Positions 23,276 through 30,764 of a DNA stretch of 31,181 nucleotides are shown here, piece by piece. Location of the stretch: contig CAJTSM010000027.1 in the NCBI GenBank assembly GCA_910578935.1, positions 1 through 31,181 of the forward strand, in the 5' to 3' direction. Positions within the stretch are counted from its first letter, which is position 1. Each line of letters starts with the position of its first letter. The translations under genes and the position numbers were made by a program. This stretch comes from an uncultured Oscillibacter sp. (GTDB lineage: Bacteria; Bacillota; Clostridia; Oscillospirales; Oscillospiraceae). Under the pieces are notes generated by a model that was given only the letters and a program-made list of their open reading frames with translations, was not told where the DNA came from and made no database searches.

Positions 23276-24210
23276 AGCTCGGTTTCTTATACGCCGGACA
23301 GGGCAGCCAGCATCCCGGTATGGGGGCGGACTTGTACGAGGCGTACCCCGCCTTCCATCAGGTACTGGATACCGCCCAGGCGGAGGTGGACTTTGATTTG
23401 AAGCGGACCTGCTTTGAGGATTCGGAGGGGGTGCTGAACCAGACCCGCTATACCCAGCCCTGCATGGTGGCCTTCGCCGCCGGGCTGACGGCGGTGCTGC
23501 GGGAAAAGGGAATTGTCCCCTTCGCGGCGGCGGGCCTCTCCCTGGGGGAGTACTCCGCCCTTCACGCCGCCGGAGTGTTTGACGCGCAGACCGCTGTGCG
23601 CTTGGTGGCTTTCCGGGGAAAGGCTATGGAAAAAGCCGCGGCAGGCCGCGACAGCGCCATGACCGCGGTGCTGGGCCTGGACCGGGAATCTCTGCAAGCC
23701 GCCTGCGAGTCGGCGGCGGACCTGGGGACGGTGGTGATCGCCAATTACAATTGCCCCGGCCAATTGGTCGTCGGCGGGGACAAGGCGGCGGTAGACAAGG
23801 CCGCGACCCTGGCCAAGGAGAAGGGGGCAAAACGCTGTATGCCCCTCAAAGTCAGCGGCCCCTTCCACACGCCGCTGATGAAGCCCGCCGGGGAGGCGCT
23901 GGAGAGGTATTTCCGGGACGTCTCCTTCGGAGAACCGGATATCCCCGTTCTGTTCAACTGCCTGGGCCGGGAGAAGGGGACGGAGGATTCCATTTCCGCC
24001 CTGCTGGTCCGGCAGGTTCGGAGCAGCGTCTATATGGAGGACTCCATCCGCCGCATGACGGCTCTGGGACCGGACGCCCTGGTGGAGATCGGGCCGGGCA
24101 GGGCCCTCAGCGGTTTTGTGAAGAAGACGGTTCCGGGTTTTCCGGTTTACGCCGTGGAGACGGTCCGGGACGTGGAAGCTCTGGAACAGCTGGTAAAGGA
24201 GAACGGATGA
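23272..24210 (+). CDS. fabD: Malonyl-CoA:ACP transacylase
   Basis: Moves malonyl groups from CoA to ACP. In 312 residues: LGFLYAGQGSQHPGMGADLY, the nucleophile motif GLSLGEYSAL (Ser90), NCPGQLVVGG and the His-bearing SGPFHTPLM. ATG at 23272 has GGAGGG eight bases upstream and overlaps the previous stop codon (ATGA). Confidence 0.96.
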   Translation: MKLGFLYAGQGSQHPGMGADLYEAYPAFHQVLDTAQAEVDFDLKRTCFEDSEGVLNQTRYTQPCMVAFAAGLTAVLREKGIVPFAAAGLSLGEYSALHAAGVFDAQTAVRLVAFRGKAMEKAAAGRDSAMTAVLGLDRESLQAACESAADLGTVVIANYNCPGQLVVGGDKAAVDKAATLAKEKGAKRCMPLKVSGPFHTPLMKPAGEALERYFRDVSFGEPDIPVLFNCLGREKGTEDSISALLVRQVRSSVYMEDSIRRMTALGPDALVEIGPGRALSGFVKKTVPGFPVYAVETVRDVEALEQLVKENG

Positions 24211-24953
24211 TGAATTTCGAGGAAAAGACCGCCGTCGTCACCGGCGGAAGTCGGGGAATCGGACGGGCCGTCTGCCTGGAGCTGGCGGCGGGAGGGGCCA
24301 ATGTGGTTTTCTGTTACGCCGGGAACGAGGCCGCGGCCCAGGAAACCGTCCGGGCGGTCGAAGACTTAGGGGCAAGGGCCCTGGCCGTCCGCTGCGACGT
24401 AACGGAAGCGGCTCAGGTAGAGGCTTTGGCGGCGGCGGCCGCGGAAAAATTCGGCCGGATCGACATCCTGGTGAACAACGCCGGGATTACCCGGGATAAC
24501 CTCCTCATGCGGATGAGTGAGACAGATTTCGACGCGGTGATTGCCGCCAATTTGAAAGGCGCCTTCCTCTGTATGAGGGCTGTGTCCAAGCGAATGCTGA
24601 AACAGCGTTACGGGCGCATTGTGAACCTGAGCAGCGTGGTGGGCCTCCGGGGAAATCCCGGACAGGTGAACTACGCCGCCAGCAAGGCCGGGATCATCGG
24701 TATGACGAAATCCCTGGCGAAGGAGCTGGCCTCCCGGGGGGTGACCGTCAACGCCGTGGCCCCGGGATTTATTGAAACAGATATGACCGCCGCTTTGACG
24801 GAGTCCGCCCGCGCCGCCGCCCAGGGGAGTATTCCCATGGGCCGCCTGGGCGGGGCGGAGGATGTGGCGAAGTCCGTCGGGTTTCTGGCAAGCGATGCCG
24901 CCGCCTATATCACCGGCCAGGTCCTGGCGGTGGATGGCGGAATGGCGATGTAA
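24207..24953 (+). CDS. fabG: 3-oxoacyl-ACP reductase
   Basis: NADPH-dependent reduction of beta-ketoacyl-ACP. This 248-residue short-chain dehydrogenase has TGGSRGIG (12-19), NNAG (90-93) and the catalytic Ser142/143, Tyr156 and Lys160 in LSSVVGLRGNPGQVNYAASK; the end AYITGQVLAVDGGMAM is typical. The two adjacent ATG codons (24207, 24210) are both compatible with AGGAG upstream; the first keeps the ATGA overlap seen at other junctions here. Confidence 0.96.
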   Translation: MMNFEEKTAVVTGGSRGIGRAVCLELAAGGANVVFCYAGNEAAAQETVRAVEDLGARALAVRCDVTEAAQVEALAAAAAEKFGRIDILVNNAGITRDNLLMRMSETDFDAVIAANLKGAFLCMRAVSKRMLKQRYGRIVNLSSVVGLRGNPGQVNYAASKAGIIGMTKSLAKELASRGVTVNAVAPGFIETDMTAALTESARAAAQGSIPMGRLGGAEDVAKSVGFLASDAAAYITGQVLAVDGGMAM

Positions 24954-24972
24954 TATGAAAAGAGGTTTGACT

Positions 24973-26214
24973 ATGGAACGACGCAGAGTCGTGATTACCG
25001 GCCTGGGCGCGGTGACGCCCTTGGGCCTCACCGCCGGGGAGAGCTGGCGGGCCGCCCGGGAGGGTGTCTGCGGGATCGGACCCATTACCGCCTATGACCC
25101 GGCCGGCATGAAAGTCCGGCTGGCCGCCGAGGTCAAGGGCTTTGATCCGGATACCCTCTTCGGCAAACCGGAGGCCAAGCGCATGGGCCGCTTTACTCAG
25201 TTTGCCCTGGCTGCCGCCCGGGAGGCTTTGGCGGACAGCGGTTTTCAAATTGGAAACGCCGATCCGAAACGCTGCGGCGTGATTATTTCCAGCGGTATTG
25301 GCGGCATCGGCATCACGGAAGAGGAACATGACCGGGGCCTGGCCAAAGGCTGGGACCGGGTGTCCCCCTTCTTCATTCCCACCGGCATCTGCAATATGGC
25401 TGCCGGACGGGTGGCCATCGACGCGGGCTTCCGGGGGCTGTGCACCTGTCCTGTCACCGCCTGCGCCGGGGGCACCAACGCCGTGGGCGACGCGTTTCAT
25501 TACATTCGGGACGGCTACGCTGAGGTTATGCTCTGCGGCGGCAGCGAGGCGGCGCTGACGCCTCTGGCCGTGGGAGGGTTTACCTCTATGAAGGCCCTCT
25601 CCCAGTCCGCAGACCCCGGCCGGGCTTCCATCCCCTTTGACGCGGAGCGCAATGGCTTCGTCATGGGGGAGGGGGCGGGCGTCCTCTTGCTGGAGGAGCT
25701 GGAGCATGCCCTGGCCCGGGGGGCCCGGATTGTGGCGGAGGTCACCGGCTATGGCGCCACCTGTGACGCTTACCACATGACAGCTCCCCGTCCGGACGGC
25801 AGCGGCGGCGCGGAGGCCATGGCCATGGCCCTGGCGGACGGCGGCGCGGGGCCGGAGGATGTAGACTATATCAATGCCCACGGAACCTCCACCCATCTGA
25901 ACGACGCCGGGGAAACCGCCGCCATCAAGACGGTTTTCGGGGACTACGCCGGCAGGCTGGCTGTCAGTTCTACCAAGTCCATGACTGGCCACATGCTGGG
26001 GGCGGCGGGAGCCGTGGAAGCCATTTTCACCGCCCTGGCGCTGAGGGACGGTTTCATTCCCGCCACCGTCAACTACCGGATTCCGGACCCGGAGTGCGAT
26101 TTGGATGTGGTTCCCAATCAAGGCCGGAAGGCGGATCTCCGCTGCGCCCTGTCCAACTCCTTGGGCTTCGGCGGGCACAACGGCTGCCTGCTGTTTAAAA
26201 GGTGGGAGGCGTAG
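24973..26214 (+). CDS. fabF: Beta-ketoacyl-ACP synthase II
   Basis: The main elongating condensing enzyme. In 413 residues: RRRVVITGLGAVTPLG at the N-terminus, the nucleophile Cys164 in VTACAGGTNA, and the two histidines in NAHGTSTHLND and STKSMTGHMLGAAG. ATG at 24973 follows AGAGG by seven bases; an ATG 18 bases upstream is less well placed. The gap to fabG is 19 bases. Confidence 0.97.
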   Translation: MERRRVVITGLGAVTPLGLTAGESWRAAREGVCGIGPITAYDPAGMKVRLAAEVKGFDPDTLFGKPEAKRMGRFTQFALAAAREALADSGFQIGNADPKRCGVIISSGIGGIGITEEEHDRGLAKGWDRVSPFFIPTGICNMAAGRVAIDAGFRGLCTCPVTACAGGTNAVGDAFHYIRDGYAEVMLCGGSEAALTPLAVGGFTSMKALSQSADPGRASIPFDAERNGFVMGEGAGVLLLEELEHALARGARIVAEVTGYGATCDAYHMTAPRPDGSGGAEAMAMALADGGAGPEDVDYINAHGTSTHLNDAGETAAIKTVFGDYAGRLAVSSTKSMTGHMLGAAGAVEAIFTALALRDGFIPATVNYRIPDPECDLDVVPNQGRKADLRCALSNSLGFGGHNGCLLFKRWEA

Positions 26215-26216
26215 CT

Positions 26217-26648
26217 ATGGGAATGCGGTATGATTCCAATCAGATTGCGGAGATCCTGCCCCACCGCTATCCCTTCGCCCTGGTGGATAAGATCACCGAC
26301 GGCGAACCGGGCCAGTGGGCCAAGGGCGTAAAGTGCGTCACCGTCAATGAGCCCTTTTTCCAGGGGCACTTTCCTCAGAAACATGTGATGCCCGGCGTGC
26401 TGCTCATTGAGGCCATGGCCCAGGTGGGGGGCGTGGCGGTGCTGGCCCTGCCGGAGAATCAGGGGAAGCTGGCGTTTCTGGGCCGGGTGAAAGATGCCCG
26501 GTTCAAGCGCCAGGTGGTCCCTGGGGACGTGGTGGAGCTGGAATGCCGCCTGACCCGGCAGAAGGGTCCCATCGGCGTGGGAGAGTGCACCGCCAAGGTA
26601 GATGGCGAGATTGCCGTCACAGCGGAGCTGACCTTTGCCATTGGATAA
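26217..26648 (+). CDS. fabZ: 3-hydroxyacyl-ACP dehydratase
   Basis: Dehydrates beta-hydroxyacyl-ACP to the trans-2-enoyl form. The 143-residue hotdog-fold protein has ILPHRYPFALVDKI, the catalytic His51 in GHFPQKHVMPGVLLIEAMAQ with Glu65, and FLGRVKDARFKRQVVPGD. The start is two bases after fabF with GGGAGG upstream. No FabA, FabM or FabN is seen in this locus, so how unsaturated chains are made is not explained here. Confidence 0.97.
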   Translation: MGMRYDSNQIAEILPHRYPFALVDKITDGEPGQWAKGVKCVTVNEPFFQGHFPQKHVMPGVLLIEAMAQVGGVAVLALPENQGKLAFLGRVKDARFKRQVVPGDVVELECRLTRQKGPIGVGECTAKVDGEIAVTAELTFAIG

Positions 26649-26659
26649 CAAAACGGCCA

Positions 26660-26688
26660 TTGCCTTTTCCCGCCGTCCTGGTTATAAT
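26660..26688 (+). promoter_or_regulatory. Promoter of the MarR-family regulator, with flanking inverted repeat
   Basis: TTGCCT (26660-26665) and a perfect TATAAT (26683-26688) are 17 bases apart. CCCGCCG (26669-26675) and CGGCGGG (26694-26700) form a 7-bp inverted repeat around the -10 element, which could be an operator. The regulator can thus be made separately from the operon. Confidence 0.7.
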
Positions 26689-26724
26689 AAGAGCGGCGGG
26701 ATTGCCGTGGGAAGGGGAAGGAAG

Positions 26725-27186
26725 ATGCTGGAGCAGGCGTTCAACAATGTGTACTCAAAATTCAAGCTGCACTTTTATCAAGAGATTTTCCGGCGTTTTC
26801 AGGACCGGGAGGCCAGTTTGACTACGGTGGAAACGTTCTGCATGGAATCGATCCAGGCTCTGGGAAGCCCCACCGTCAATGAGTTTGCCGGTTTCATGCG
26901 CATCTCCCCGCCTAACGCGGCTTATAAGGTCAACAGCCTGGTGAAAAAAGGCTATGTCCGCAAGGTCCAGTCCGCCAGCGACCGCCGGGAGTACCACCTG
27001 GAAGTTACGCAAAAGTATATTGATTATTATAATGTGTCCCGAAGCTATATCGAGACGGTGATGGACCGGGTATCCGCCCGTTTTACCCGGGAGGAGTGCA
27101 GAAAGCTGGAGGAGATGCTCCAGATCGTCAGCCGGGAGCTGATGCCGGAAGTGGGCCTTCCGCCGGAGCGGGAGGAAGAGGCGTGA
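26725..27186 (+). CDS. MarR-family transcriptional regulator of the fatty-acid locus
   Basis: A 153-residue winged-helix protein: long first helix (FNNVYSKFKLHFYQEIFRRFQ), the helix-turn-helix PTVNEFAGFMRISPPNAAYKVNSLVKKGYVRK, the wing SASDRREYHLEVT and a C-terminal dimer helix. In streptococci a MarR-type repressor, FabT, sits in the fab cluster and represses it with acyl-ACP as co-repressor. Position suggests the same job here, with the palindromes at 16438-16477 or 26669-26700 as candidate sites, but orthology to FabT is not shown. ATG at 26725 is chosen because GGGGAAGG lies just upstream. Confidence 0.87.
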   Translation: MLEQAFNNVYSKFKLHFYQEIFRRFQDREASLTTVETFCMESIQALGSPTVNEFAGFMRISPPNAAYKVNSLVKKGYVRKVQSASDRREYHLEVTQKYIDYYNVSRSYIETVMDRVSARFTREECRKLEEMLQIVSRELMPEVGLPPEREEEA

Positions 27187-27187
27187 A

Positions 27188-27224
27188 AAAACAGGCGGCA
27201 GGTCAAAGACCTGCCGCCTGTTTT
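27188..27224 (+). terminator. Terminator of the acc-fab operon
   Basis: A perfect 14-bp stem (ACAGGCGGCAGGTC with its complement, loop AAA) is flanked by an A-run on the left and TTTT on the right, one base after the regulator's stop codon. It can also stop the minus-strand peptide gene on the other side. Confidence 0.92.
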
Positions 27225-27238
27225 CGAAAAGAAGGAAC

Positions 27239-27331
27239 TTACTTGCGGTTCTCCTTCTGATTCTGGCGCTGCTCCTTCTGGTTGTTCTGCTGATTCTGCT
27301 CGCGCTCGTTCTGGTTGTTGCGGTTCTCCAT
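27239..27331 (-). CDS. 30-residue Asn/Gln/Glu/Arg/Lys-only small protein
   Basis: A very short gene with an excellent ribosome binding site (AAAGGAGGTG at 27338-27347, seven bases before the ATG). Apart from the initiator Met the product contains only Asn, Gln, Glu, Arg and Lys, starting MENRNNQNEREQ and ending QKENRK. It has no hydrophobic or aromatic residue, so it is soluble, probably disordered and has no signal peptide. Its composition recalls small acid-soluble spore proteins of the Gln/Asn-rich kind, but I cannot assign it to a family. A large hairpin precedes it (27356-27413) and a terminator follows it. Confidence 0.65.
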   Translation of the reverse strand: MENRNNQNEREQNQQNNQKEQRQNQKENRK

Positions 27332-27355
27332 TGAGAACACCTCCTTTCGGCTCCA

Positions 27356-27413
27356 GAGGGTATCTCCAAACCGCCCGGCCGCTCCGGCGTCCTGCCGGCT
27401 TGGAGATACCCTC
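27356..27413 (-). promoter_or_regulatory. Long inverted repeat upstream of the 30-residue gene
   Basis: GAGGGTATCTCCAA (27356-27369) and its exact complement (27400-27413) form a 14-bp stem around a GC-rich loop that itself contains CCGGC/GCCGG. It ends nine bases before the ribosome binding site of the minus-strand peptide gene, so it probably folds in that mRNA's leader. It could also be an operator or a terminator of something lost; no promoter for the peptide is obvious. Confidence 0.55.
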
Positions 27414-27479
27414 CAGTGAGTTCAGAGATTATTCTTGCCGCCGGATTTGAAAATTATTCAAAAAAGAGAAAAATCTTTA

Positions 27480-27508
27480 TTGACAAAGAGGTGGAGGACT
27501 GGTATACT
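27480..27508 (+). promoter_or_regulatory. Promoter of the infC-rpmI-rplT operon
   Basis: TTGACA (27480-27485) and TATACT (27503-27508) are spaced by 17 bases. Transcription would begin near 27515, leaving a leader of about 150 bases. Confidence 0.85.
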
Positions 27509-27514
27509 GATTTG

Positions 27515-27652
27515 GCAAAACAAAGAAGGCTGACTGCATCCGCCTCACCTCCAGCGTGCCTGCGAAGAGGTCAAGAACGATTTTTCGAAACTGCCGTTTC
27601 CGGCGGTTCGTTGTCGCGCGGATGCCTTGCGGTGTCTGCGTTTTGTGATTTT
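27515..27652 (+). promoter_or_regulatory. infC leader attenuator (L20-leader type)
   Basis: A terminator hairpin pairs 27617-27626 with 27631-27640 (ten pairs, three of them G-U, loop TTGC), followed by TTTTGTGATTTTT. The left arm (GCGGATGC, 27618-27625) is also exactly complementary to GCATCCGC at 27536-27543 near the 5' end, giving a mutually exclusive antiterminator. A middle hairpin lies at 27586-27610. This matches the plan of the Firmicutes leader through which ribosomal protein L20 represses its own operon. The fold is read by eye; L20 binding is inferred. Confidence 0.75.
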
Positions 27653-27667
27653 TAGGATGGAGGTGCT

Positions 27668-28192
27668 TTGACCATTAGTAAGCAAGTGCATGAACTGAAT
27701 GAGAGTATCGGCGACAAGGAGATCCGTCTGATTGGTCCCGCGGGCGAGCAGCTTGGCATCATGGCCCCCGCACAGGCTCTGCGCATCGCCGAGGAACAGA
27801 ATCTGGACTTGGTCAAGATCTCGCCCCAGGCCAAACCCCCGGTCTGCAAACTGATGAACTATGGGAAGTTCCGGTTTGAGCAGAGCAAGCGGGAAAAAGA
27901 GGCCAGAAAGAATCAGCATGTGGTGGAGATCAAGGAGATTCGAATGTCTCCGGGTATTGATATCGGGGACTTTAACACGAAGCTCCGGAACGCCCAGAAG
28001 TTCATTGCCGACGGCAATCGGGTCAAGGTCTCTGTTCGTTTCCGCGGCCGCGAGATGGCGCATACCGACATTGGTCGGGATCTTTTGACCCGCTTCGCCG
28101 GGCAGTGCGCCGAAATTGCCAATCTGGACAGGCCCGCCAAGCTGGAGGGACGGATGATGTCCATCTTCCTCTCGCCCAAGGCCGGCAAGTAA
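27668..28192 (+). CDS. infC: Translation initiation factor IF-3
   Basis: Binds the 30S subunit, blocks premature joining and checks start codons. The 174 residues have the N-domain LNESIGDKEIRLIGPAGEQLGIMAPAQALRIAEEQNLDLVKISPQAKPPVCKLMNYGKFRFEQ and the C-domain RMSPGIDIGDFNTKLRNAQKF...RGREMAH. The start is TTG at 27668, with GGAGGT just before it. A non-AUG start is a known feature of infC genes, through which IF-3 limits its own translation, so the choice is meaningful here. First gene of infC-rpmI-rplT. Confidence 0.97.
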   Translation: MTISKQVHELNESIGDKEIRLIGPAGEQLGIMAPAQALRIAEEQNLDLVKISPQAKPPVCKLMNYGKFRFEQSKREKEARKNQHVVEIKEIRMSPGIDIGDFNTKLRNAQKFIADGNRVKVSVRFRGREMAHTDIGRDLLTRFAGQCAEIANLDRPAKLEGRMMSIFLSPKAGK

Positions 28193-28232
28193 AAACATTG
28201 TAAGTTCAAAAACACGGAAGGAGTCAATCACT

Positions 28233-28430
28233 ATGCCGAAGCTGAAAACCCACAGCGGCGCCAAGAAGCGCTTCAACCTTACCAAGACCGGCAAGGTCAA
28301 GCGCGCCAAAGCCTTTAAAAGCCATATCCTGACCAAGAAGGACACCAAGCGGACCCGCCGCCTCCGCACCGGCGGCTATGCCGACGCCACCAACGTGGAC
28401 GCCATCCGCAAGATGATTCCCTACAAGTAA
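28233..28430 (+). CDS. rpmI: 50S ribosomal protein L35
   Basis: A 65-residue very basic protein with the L35 signature MPKLKTHSGAKKRFNLTKTG and HILTKKDTKRTRRLR, ending IRKMIPYK. It is full length. AAGGAG precedes the ATG. It lies between infC and rplT as in most bacteria. Confidence 0.98.
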   Translation: MPKLKTHSGAKKRFNLTKTGKVKRAKAFKSHILTKKDTKRTRRLRTGGYADATNVDAIRKMIPYK

Positions 28431-28450
28431 GAAAAGGAGGCTTTTGAAAC

Positions 28451-28801
28451 ATGGCTAGAGTCAAAGGCGCGATGATGACGCGCAAGAGAAGAAATAAGAT
28501 CATGAAGCTTGCGAAGGGCTACTGGGGCTCCAAGTCCAAGCACTTCCGTGTGGCCAATCAGGCCGTCATGAAGTCCCTGAGCTATGCCTACACCGGCCGC
28601 AAGCTGAAAAAGCGCGACTTCCGCTCCCTGTGGATCACCCGTATCTCCGCCGCCTGCAAGCTCAACGGGATGAACTATTCCACCTTTATGCACGGCCTGA
28701 AGACCGCCGGCGTGGAGATCAACCGGAAGATGCTGGCTGAGTTGGCTGTCAATGACGCCGCCGCCTTCACCCAGCTCACCGAGATCGCCAAGAAGGCGTA
28801 A
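28451..28801 (+). CDS. rplT: 50S ribosomal protein L20
   Basis: A 116-residue rRNA-binding protein needed for early 50S assembly: MARVKGAMMTRKRRNKIMKLAKGYWGSKSKHFRVANQAV, RDFRSLWITRISAACKLNGMNYSTFMHGLKTAGVEINRKMLAELA. In Firmicutes L20 is also the repressor of this operon, acting on the leader at 27515-27652. AAGGAGG precedes the ATG. Confidence 0.98.
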   Translation: MARVKGAMMTRKRRNKIMKLAKGYWGSKSKHFRVANQAVMKSLSYAYTGRKLKKRDFRSLWITRISAACKLNGMNYSTFMHGLKTAGVEINRKMLAELAVNDAAAFTQLTEIAKKA

Positions 28802-28820
28802 CCGGATTTTTAAAAATGAT

Positions 28821-28856
28821 AAAAAGGACTTCGGAAGAGATTCCGGAGTCCTTTTT
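28821..28856 (+). terminator. Terminator of the infC-rpmI-rplT operon
   Basis: A 16-bp stem with one G-U pair (AAAAAGGACTTCGGAA paired with TTCCGGAGTCCTTTTT, loop GAGA) ends in five T, 20 bases after the rplT stop codon. Confidence 0.93.
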
Positions 28857-28870
28857 GCGTGTGACAGAAT

Positions 28871-28900
28871 TTGACATTTCCCGCCGGGCTATGATATAGT
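28871..28900 (+). promoter_or_regulatory. Orphan sigma-A promoter with no gene behind it
   Basis: TTGACA (28871-28876), an 18-base spacer and TATAGT (28895-28900) with an extended TG element make a good plus-strand promoter. No plus-strand gene, RNA gene or terminator I can recognise follows; about 180 bases later the convergent GyrI-like gene begins. The stretch 28901-29083 holds nothing else I can name, and base composition turns AT-rich from about 28985. Confidence 0.6.
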
Positions 28901-29083
28901 GGCAATCACCCGGAAAAAGGAATAAAAGAAGCGCTGTAACACAGTCCGCGAGATTGTCAAGCACGCCCACCGGCCTCCCTTTTACCGTTTGAGTTGAAGG
29001 AAGTTCCTTTTCTTAGTTTTTCGTCAAAATAGCGATGCGGGCAGTTATCCAACAGGAACAGCCGCCCGATAAACTGGAATTCC

Positions 29084-29566
29084 CTATAAAGGTTCAACAG
29101 GGAAAAATAGCTTGTTTTTTCCGGTCGCAGGCTCTGTATAATCACACACTGCTCCCGCGAGTTTCATTCCGTTTTCGGAAATAATATTATTTATTACCTC
29201 GTCAAATAGTTCGCCGTATCTGTTGGGCTCAACGTCTACGACCATATATTTTCGCGCTGGCATAACCCATTTAGTCCATCCTTCAGGCGCAATTGCATCA
29301 GCATAAGTTTCAACACCCGCAAGGTATAATCCTCTTGTAAATTGATGAGTCCATGGGCGAAAAGACTTACTCTCATCACTCATTGCCCCCCAAAATCCGA
29401 CATATGTCCCATCTGGATTTTTTATTCCGAGAGCAGCCACCTCATTAAAATGAGAATTGGTTTCTTGCCATAACAGTTGAACAATATTTTTTCCTGTAGT
29501 ACATAGACCCTCTTTGCCAATAACAGTTATCGCTGGTAAATCTATAATATTTATTTCCACAAGCAA
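29084..29566 (-). CDS. GyrI-like / AraC effector-binding domain protein
   Basis: A stand-alone small-molecule-binding domain of 160 residues of the GyrI/AraC-effector-binding type. Recognisable parts are GKNIVQLLWQETN, GTYVGFWGAM near the first repeat, GWTKWVMPARKYMVVDVEPNRYGELFDEVINN, and the end GAVCDYTEPATGKNKLFFPVEPL. No DNA-binding domain is attached. The TTG at 29566 has GGAGG seven bases upstream and is preferred to an internal GTG. Codon use is much more AT-rich than in the core genes to the left, suggesting horizontal arrival. The ligand is unknown. Confidence 0.8.
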   Translation of the reverse strand: MLVEINIIDLPAITVIGKEGLCTTGKNIVQLLWQETNSHFNEVAALGIKNPDGTYVGFWGAMSDESKSFRPWTHQFTRGLYLAGVETYADAIAPEGWTKWVMPARKYMVVDVEPNRYGELFDEVINNIISENGMKLAGAVCDYTEPATGKNKLFFPVEPL

Positions 29567-29689
29567 TACCCTGCCTCCGACTATTCATTAAATTCCGATT
29601 TGCCGCTTGGTTATATCATAGTCAATTTTTGGTTTCAACCTGTGACCTGTCAAATTGCCAGAGTTCTGGCAAACAACATGAAGGGCAAA

Positions 29690-29707
29690 AAGGGACCGCC
29701 GGGCGGC
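29690..29707 (-). terminator. Terminator of the trmB gene
   Basis: On the minus strand a short GC-rich stem (GCCGC/GCGGT around CCG) is followed by CCCTTTTTG just after the stop codon. A T-rich run on the opposite side means it may also act on the plus strand. Confidence 0.6.
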
Positions 29708-29708
29708 T

Positions 29709-30734
29709 TTATTTTTTTATCCGGCAGAAATAGGGGCCGCAGGCCGCCTCGTGGGTTTGGACATAGGTCCAGGTGAACTCCTTGTCCACCAGGTAGACGT
29801 CGTGGAGATCCTGGAAAAAGTCCGCCGCCAGGGGCAGTTCCACCGGCTTCACATAGGGCAGGTCGTTCCACTTTCCCTCATAAAAGAGATAGACCTTCCC
29901 GGCGGGCAGGGCCGCCAGAGCTTTCCGGGCGTTGTCCCCCTCCAGGCAAGGGACCAGTTTCCAAGAGAAGATGTGCCAGAGGTAATTTCCCTCCGCCAGC
30001 ACATGCTTTCCCAGGTCTGCCTCCGAAACGTCCCCGGCGAAGGCGTCCAGCCACTGGTTCTTCACCGCCCGGAAGGTGGTGGGGAAGGGCTCTTCCCACT
30101 CCACCATGGTGCCCACACAGCGGTTGATGGGCTGGCCCAGGCCATAGAACTTGGCTTCGTAGTCCGTCATGACTCCTACGGGGCCGTTCTCGTGGAGGTT
30201 CCGGGTGATTTCCGACAGCTGGAAGCCAAACTGGGGCAGCTCCTCCACGGAAAACTCGAAGAGGGGCTGGTTGTCCGTTTTGAAGTGGATCTGCCCGCCC
30301 ATTTTCAAGACCTGACGGTAGAGCTTTAAAAAGTTCCCATGGGTCAGCCGCCGTTTGGCGTGCCGCCCGCTGGGCCAGGGGTCGCAGAAGTTAATGTAGA
30401 TCCGGTCCACCTCACCGGGGGCAAAGAAGTAAGGGAGCTGGTCCGCATTGGCGCTGACGAACCATACGTTCGTGAGCCCCGCGCCCACACAGCGCTCCAT
30501 GGCAACCACCATGGCGTCGGGCACCATCTCCACCGCCAGGAACAGCACATCCGGCTCTGCGGCGGCGGTCCCGGCAGTAAAGCGGCCCTTGCCGCAGCCC
30601 AGTTCCAGATGGACCTCCCGAGCCTGGGGCATCAACTCCCGCCAATGGCCGGGGCGGTCATAGGGGTCCCGGATGAGCCGATCCGCGCAGCGCTCCATCC
30701 GAGGAATCAGGTTTTTCTTTTTCCGCATTCGCAT
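29709..30734 (-). CDS. trmB: tRNA (guanine-46-N7)-methyltransferase TrmB with an extra C-terminal DUF4275-like domain
   Basis: Residues 1-205 are a complete TrmB, which methylates G46 in the tRNA variable loop using S-adenosylmethionine: LELGCGKGRF (44-52), INFCDPWPSGRHAKRRL (114-130), FKTDN (151-155) and the closing TDYEAKF (190-196). Usual TrmB ends soon after, but this protein runs to 341 residues. Residues about 225-341 form a second domain with NYLWHIFSW, VYLFYEGKWN and DVYLVDKEFTWTYVQTHE...GPYF, which I read as DUF4275. The ATG at 30734 has GAGGA nine bases upstream; a second ATG two codons later is possible. It appears monocistronic. Confidence 0.88.
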   Translation of the reverse strand: MRMRKKKNLIPRMERCADRLIRDPYDRPGHWRELMPQAREVHLELGCGKGRFTAGTAAAEPDVLFLAVEMVPDAMVVAMERCVGAGLTNVWFVSANADQLPYFFAPGEVDRIYINFCDPWPSGRHAKRRLTHGNFLKLYRQVLKMGGQIHFKTDNQPLFEFSVEELPQFGFQLSEITRNLHENGPVGVMTDYEAKFYGLGQPINRCVGTMVEWEEPFPTTFRAVKNQWLDAFAGDVSEADLGKHVLAEGNYLWHIFSWKLVPCLEGDNARKALAALPAGKVYLFYEGKWNDLPYVKPVELPLAADFFQDLHDVYLVDKEFTWTYVQTHEAACGPYFCRIKK

Positions 30735-30764
30735 AGGGCGGTGTCCTCACTCCCACTCGTTGCT

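Noticed and set aside
28957..29145. 62-codon minus-strand frame downstream of the GyrI-like gene
   Set aside because: It starts inside the GyrI-like gene in another frame, with no ribosome binding site and no recognisable family. A broken gene cannot be excluded, but nothing supports one.
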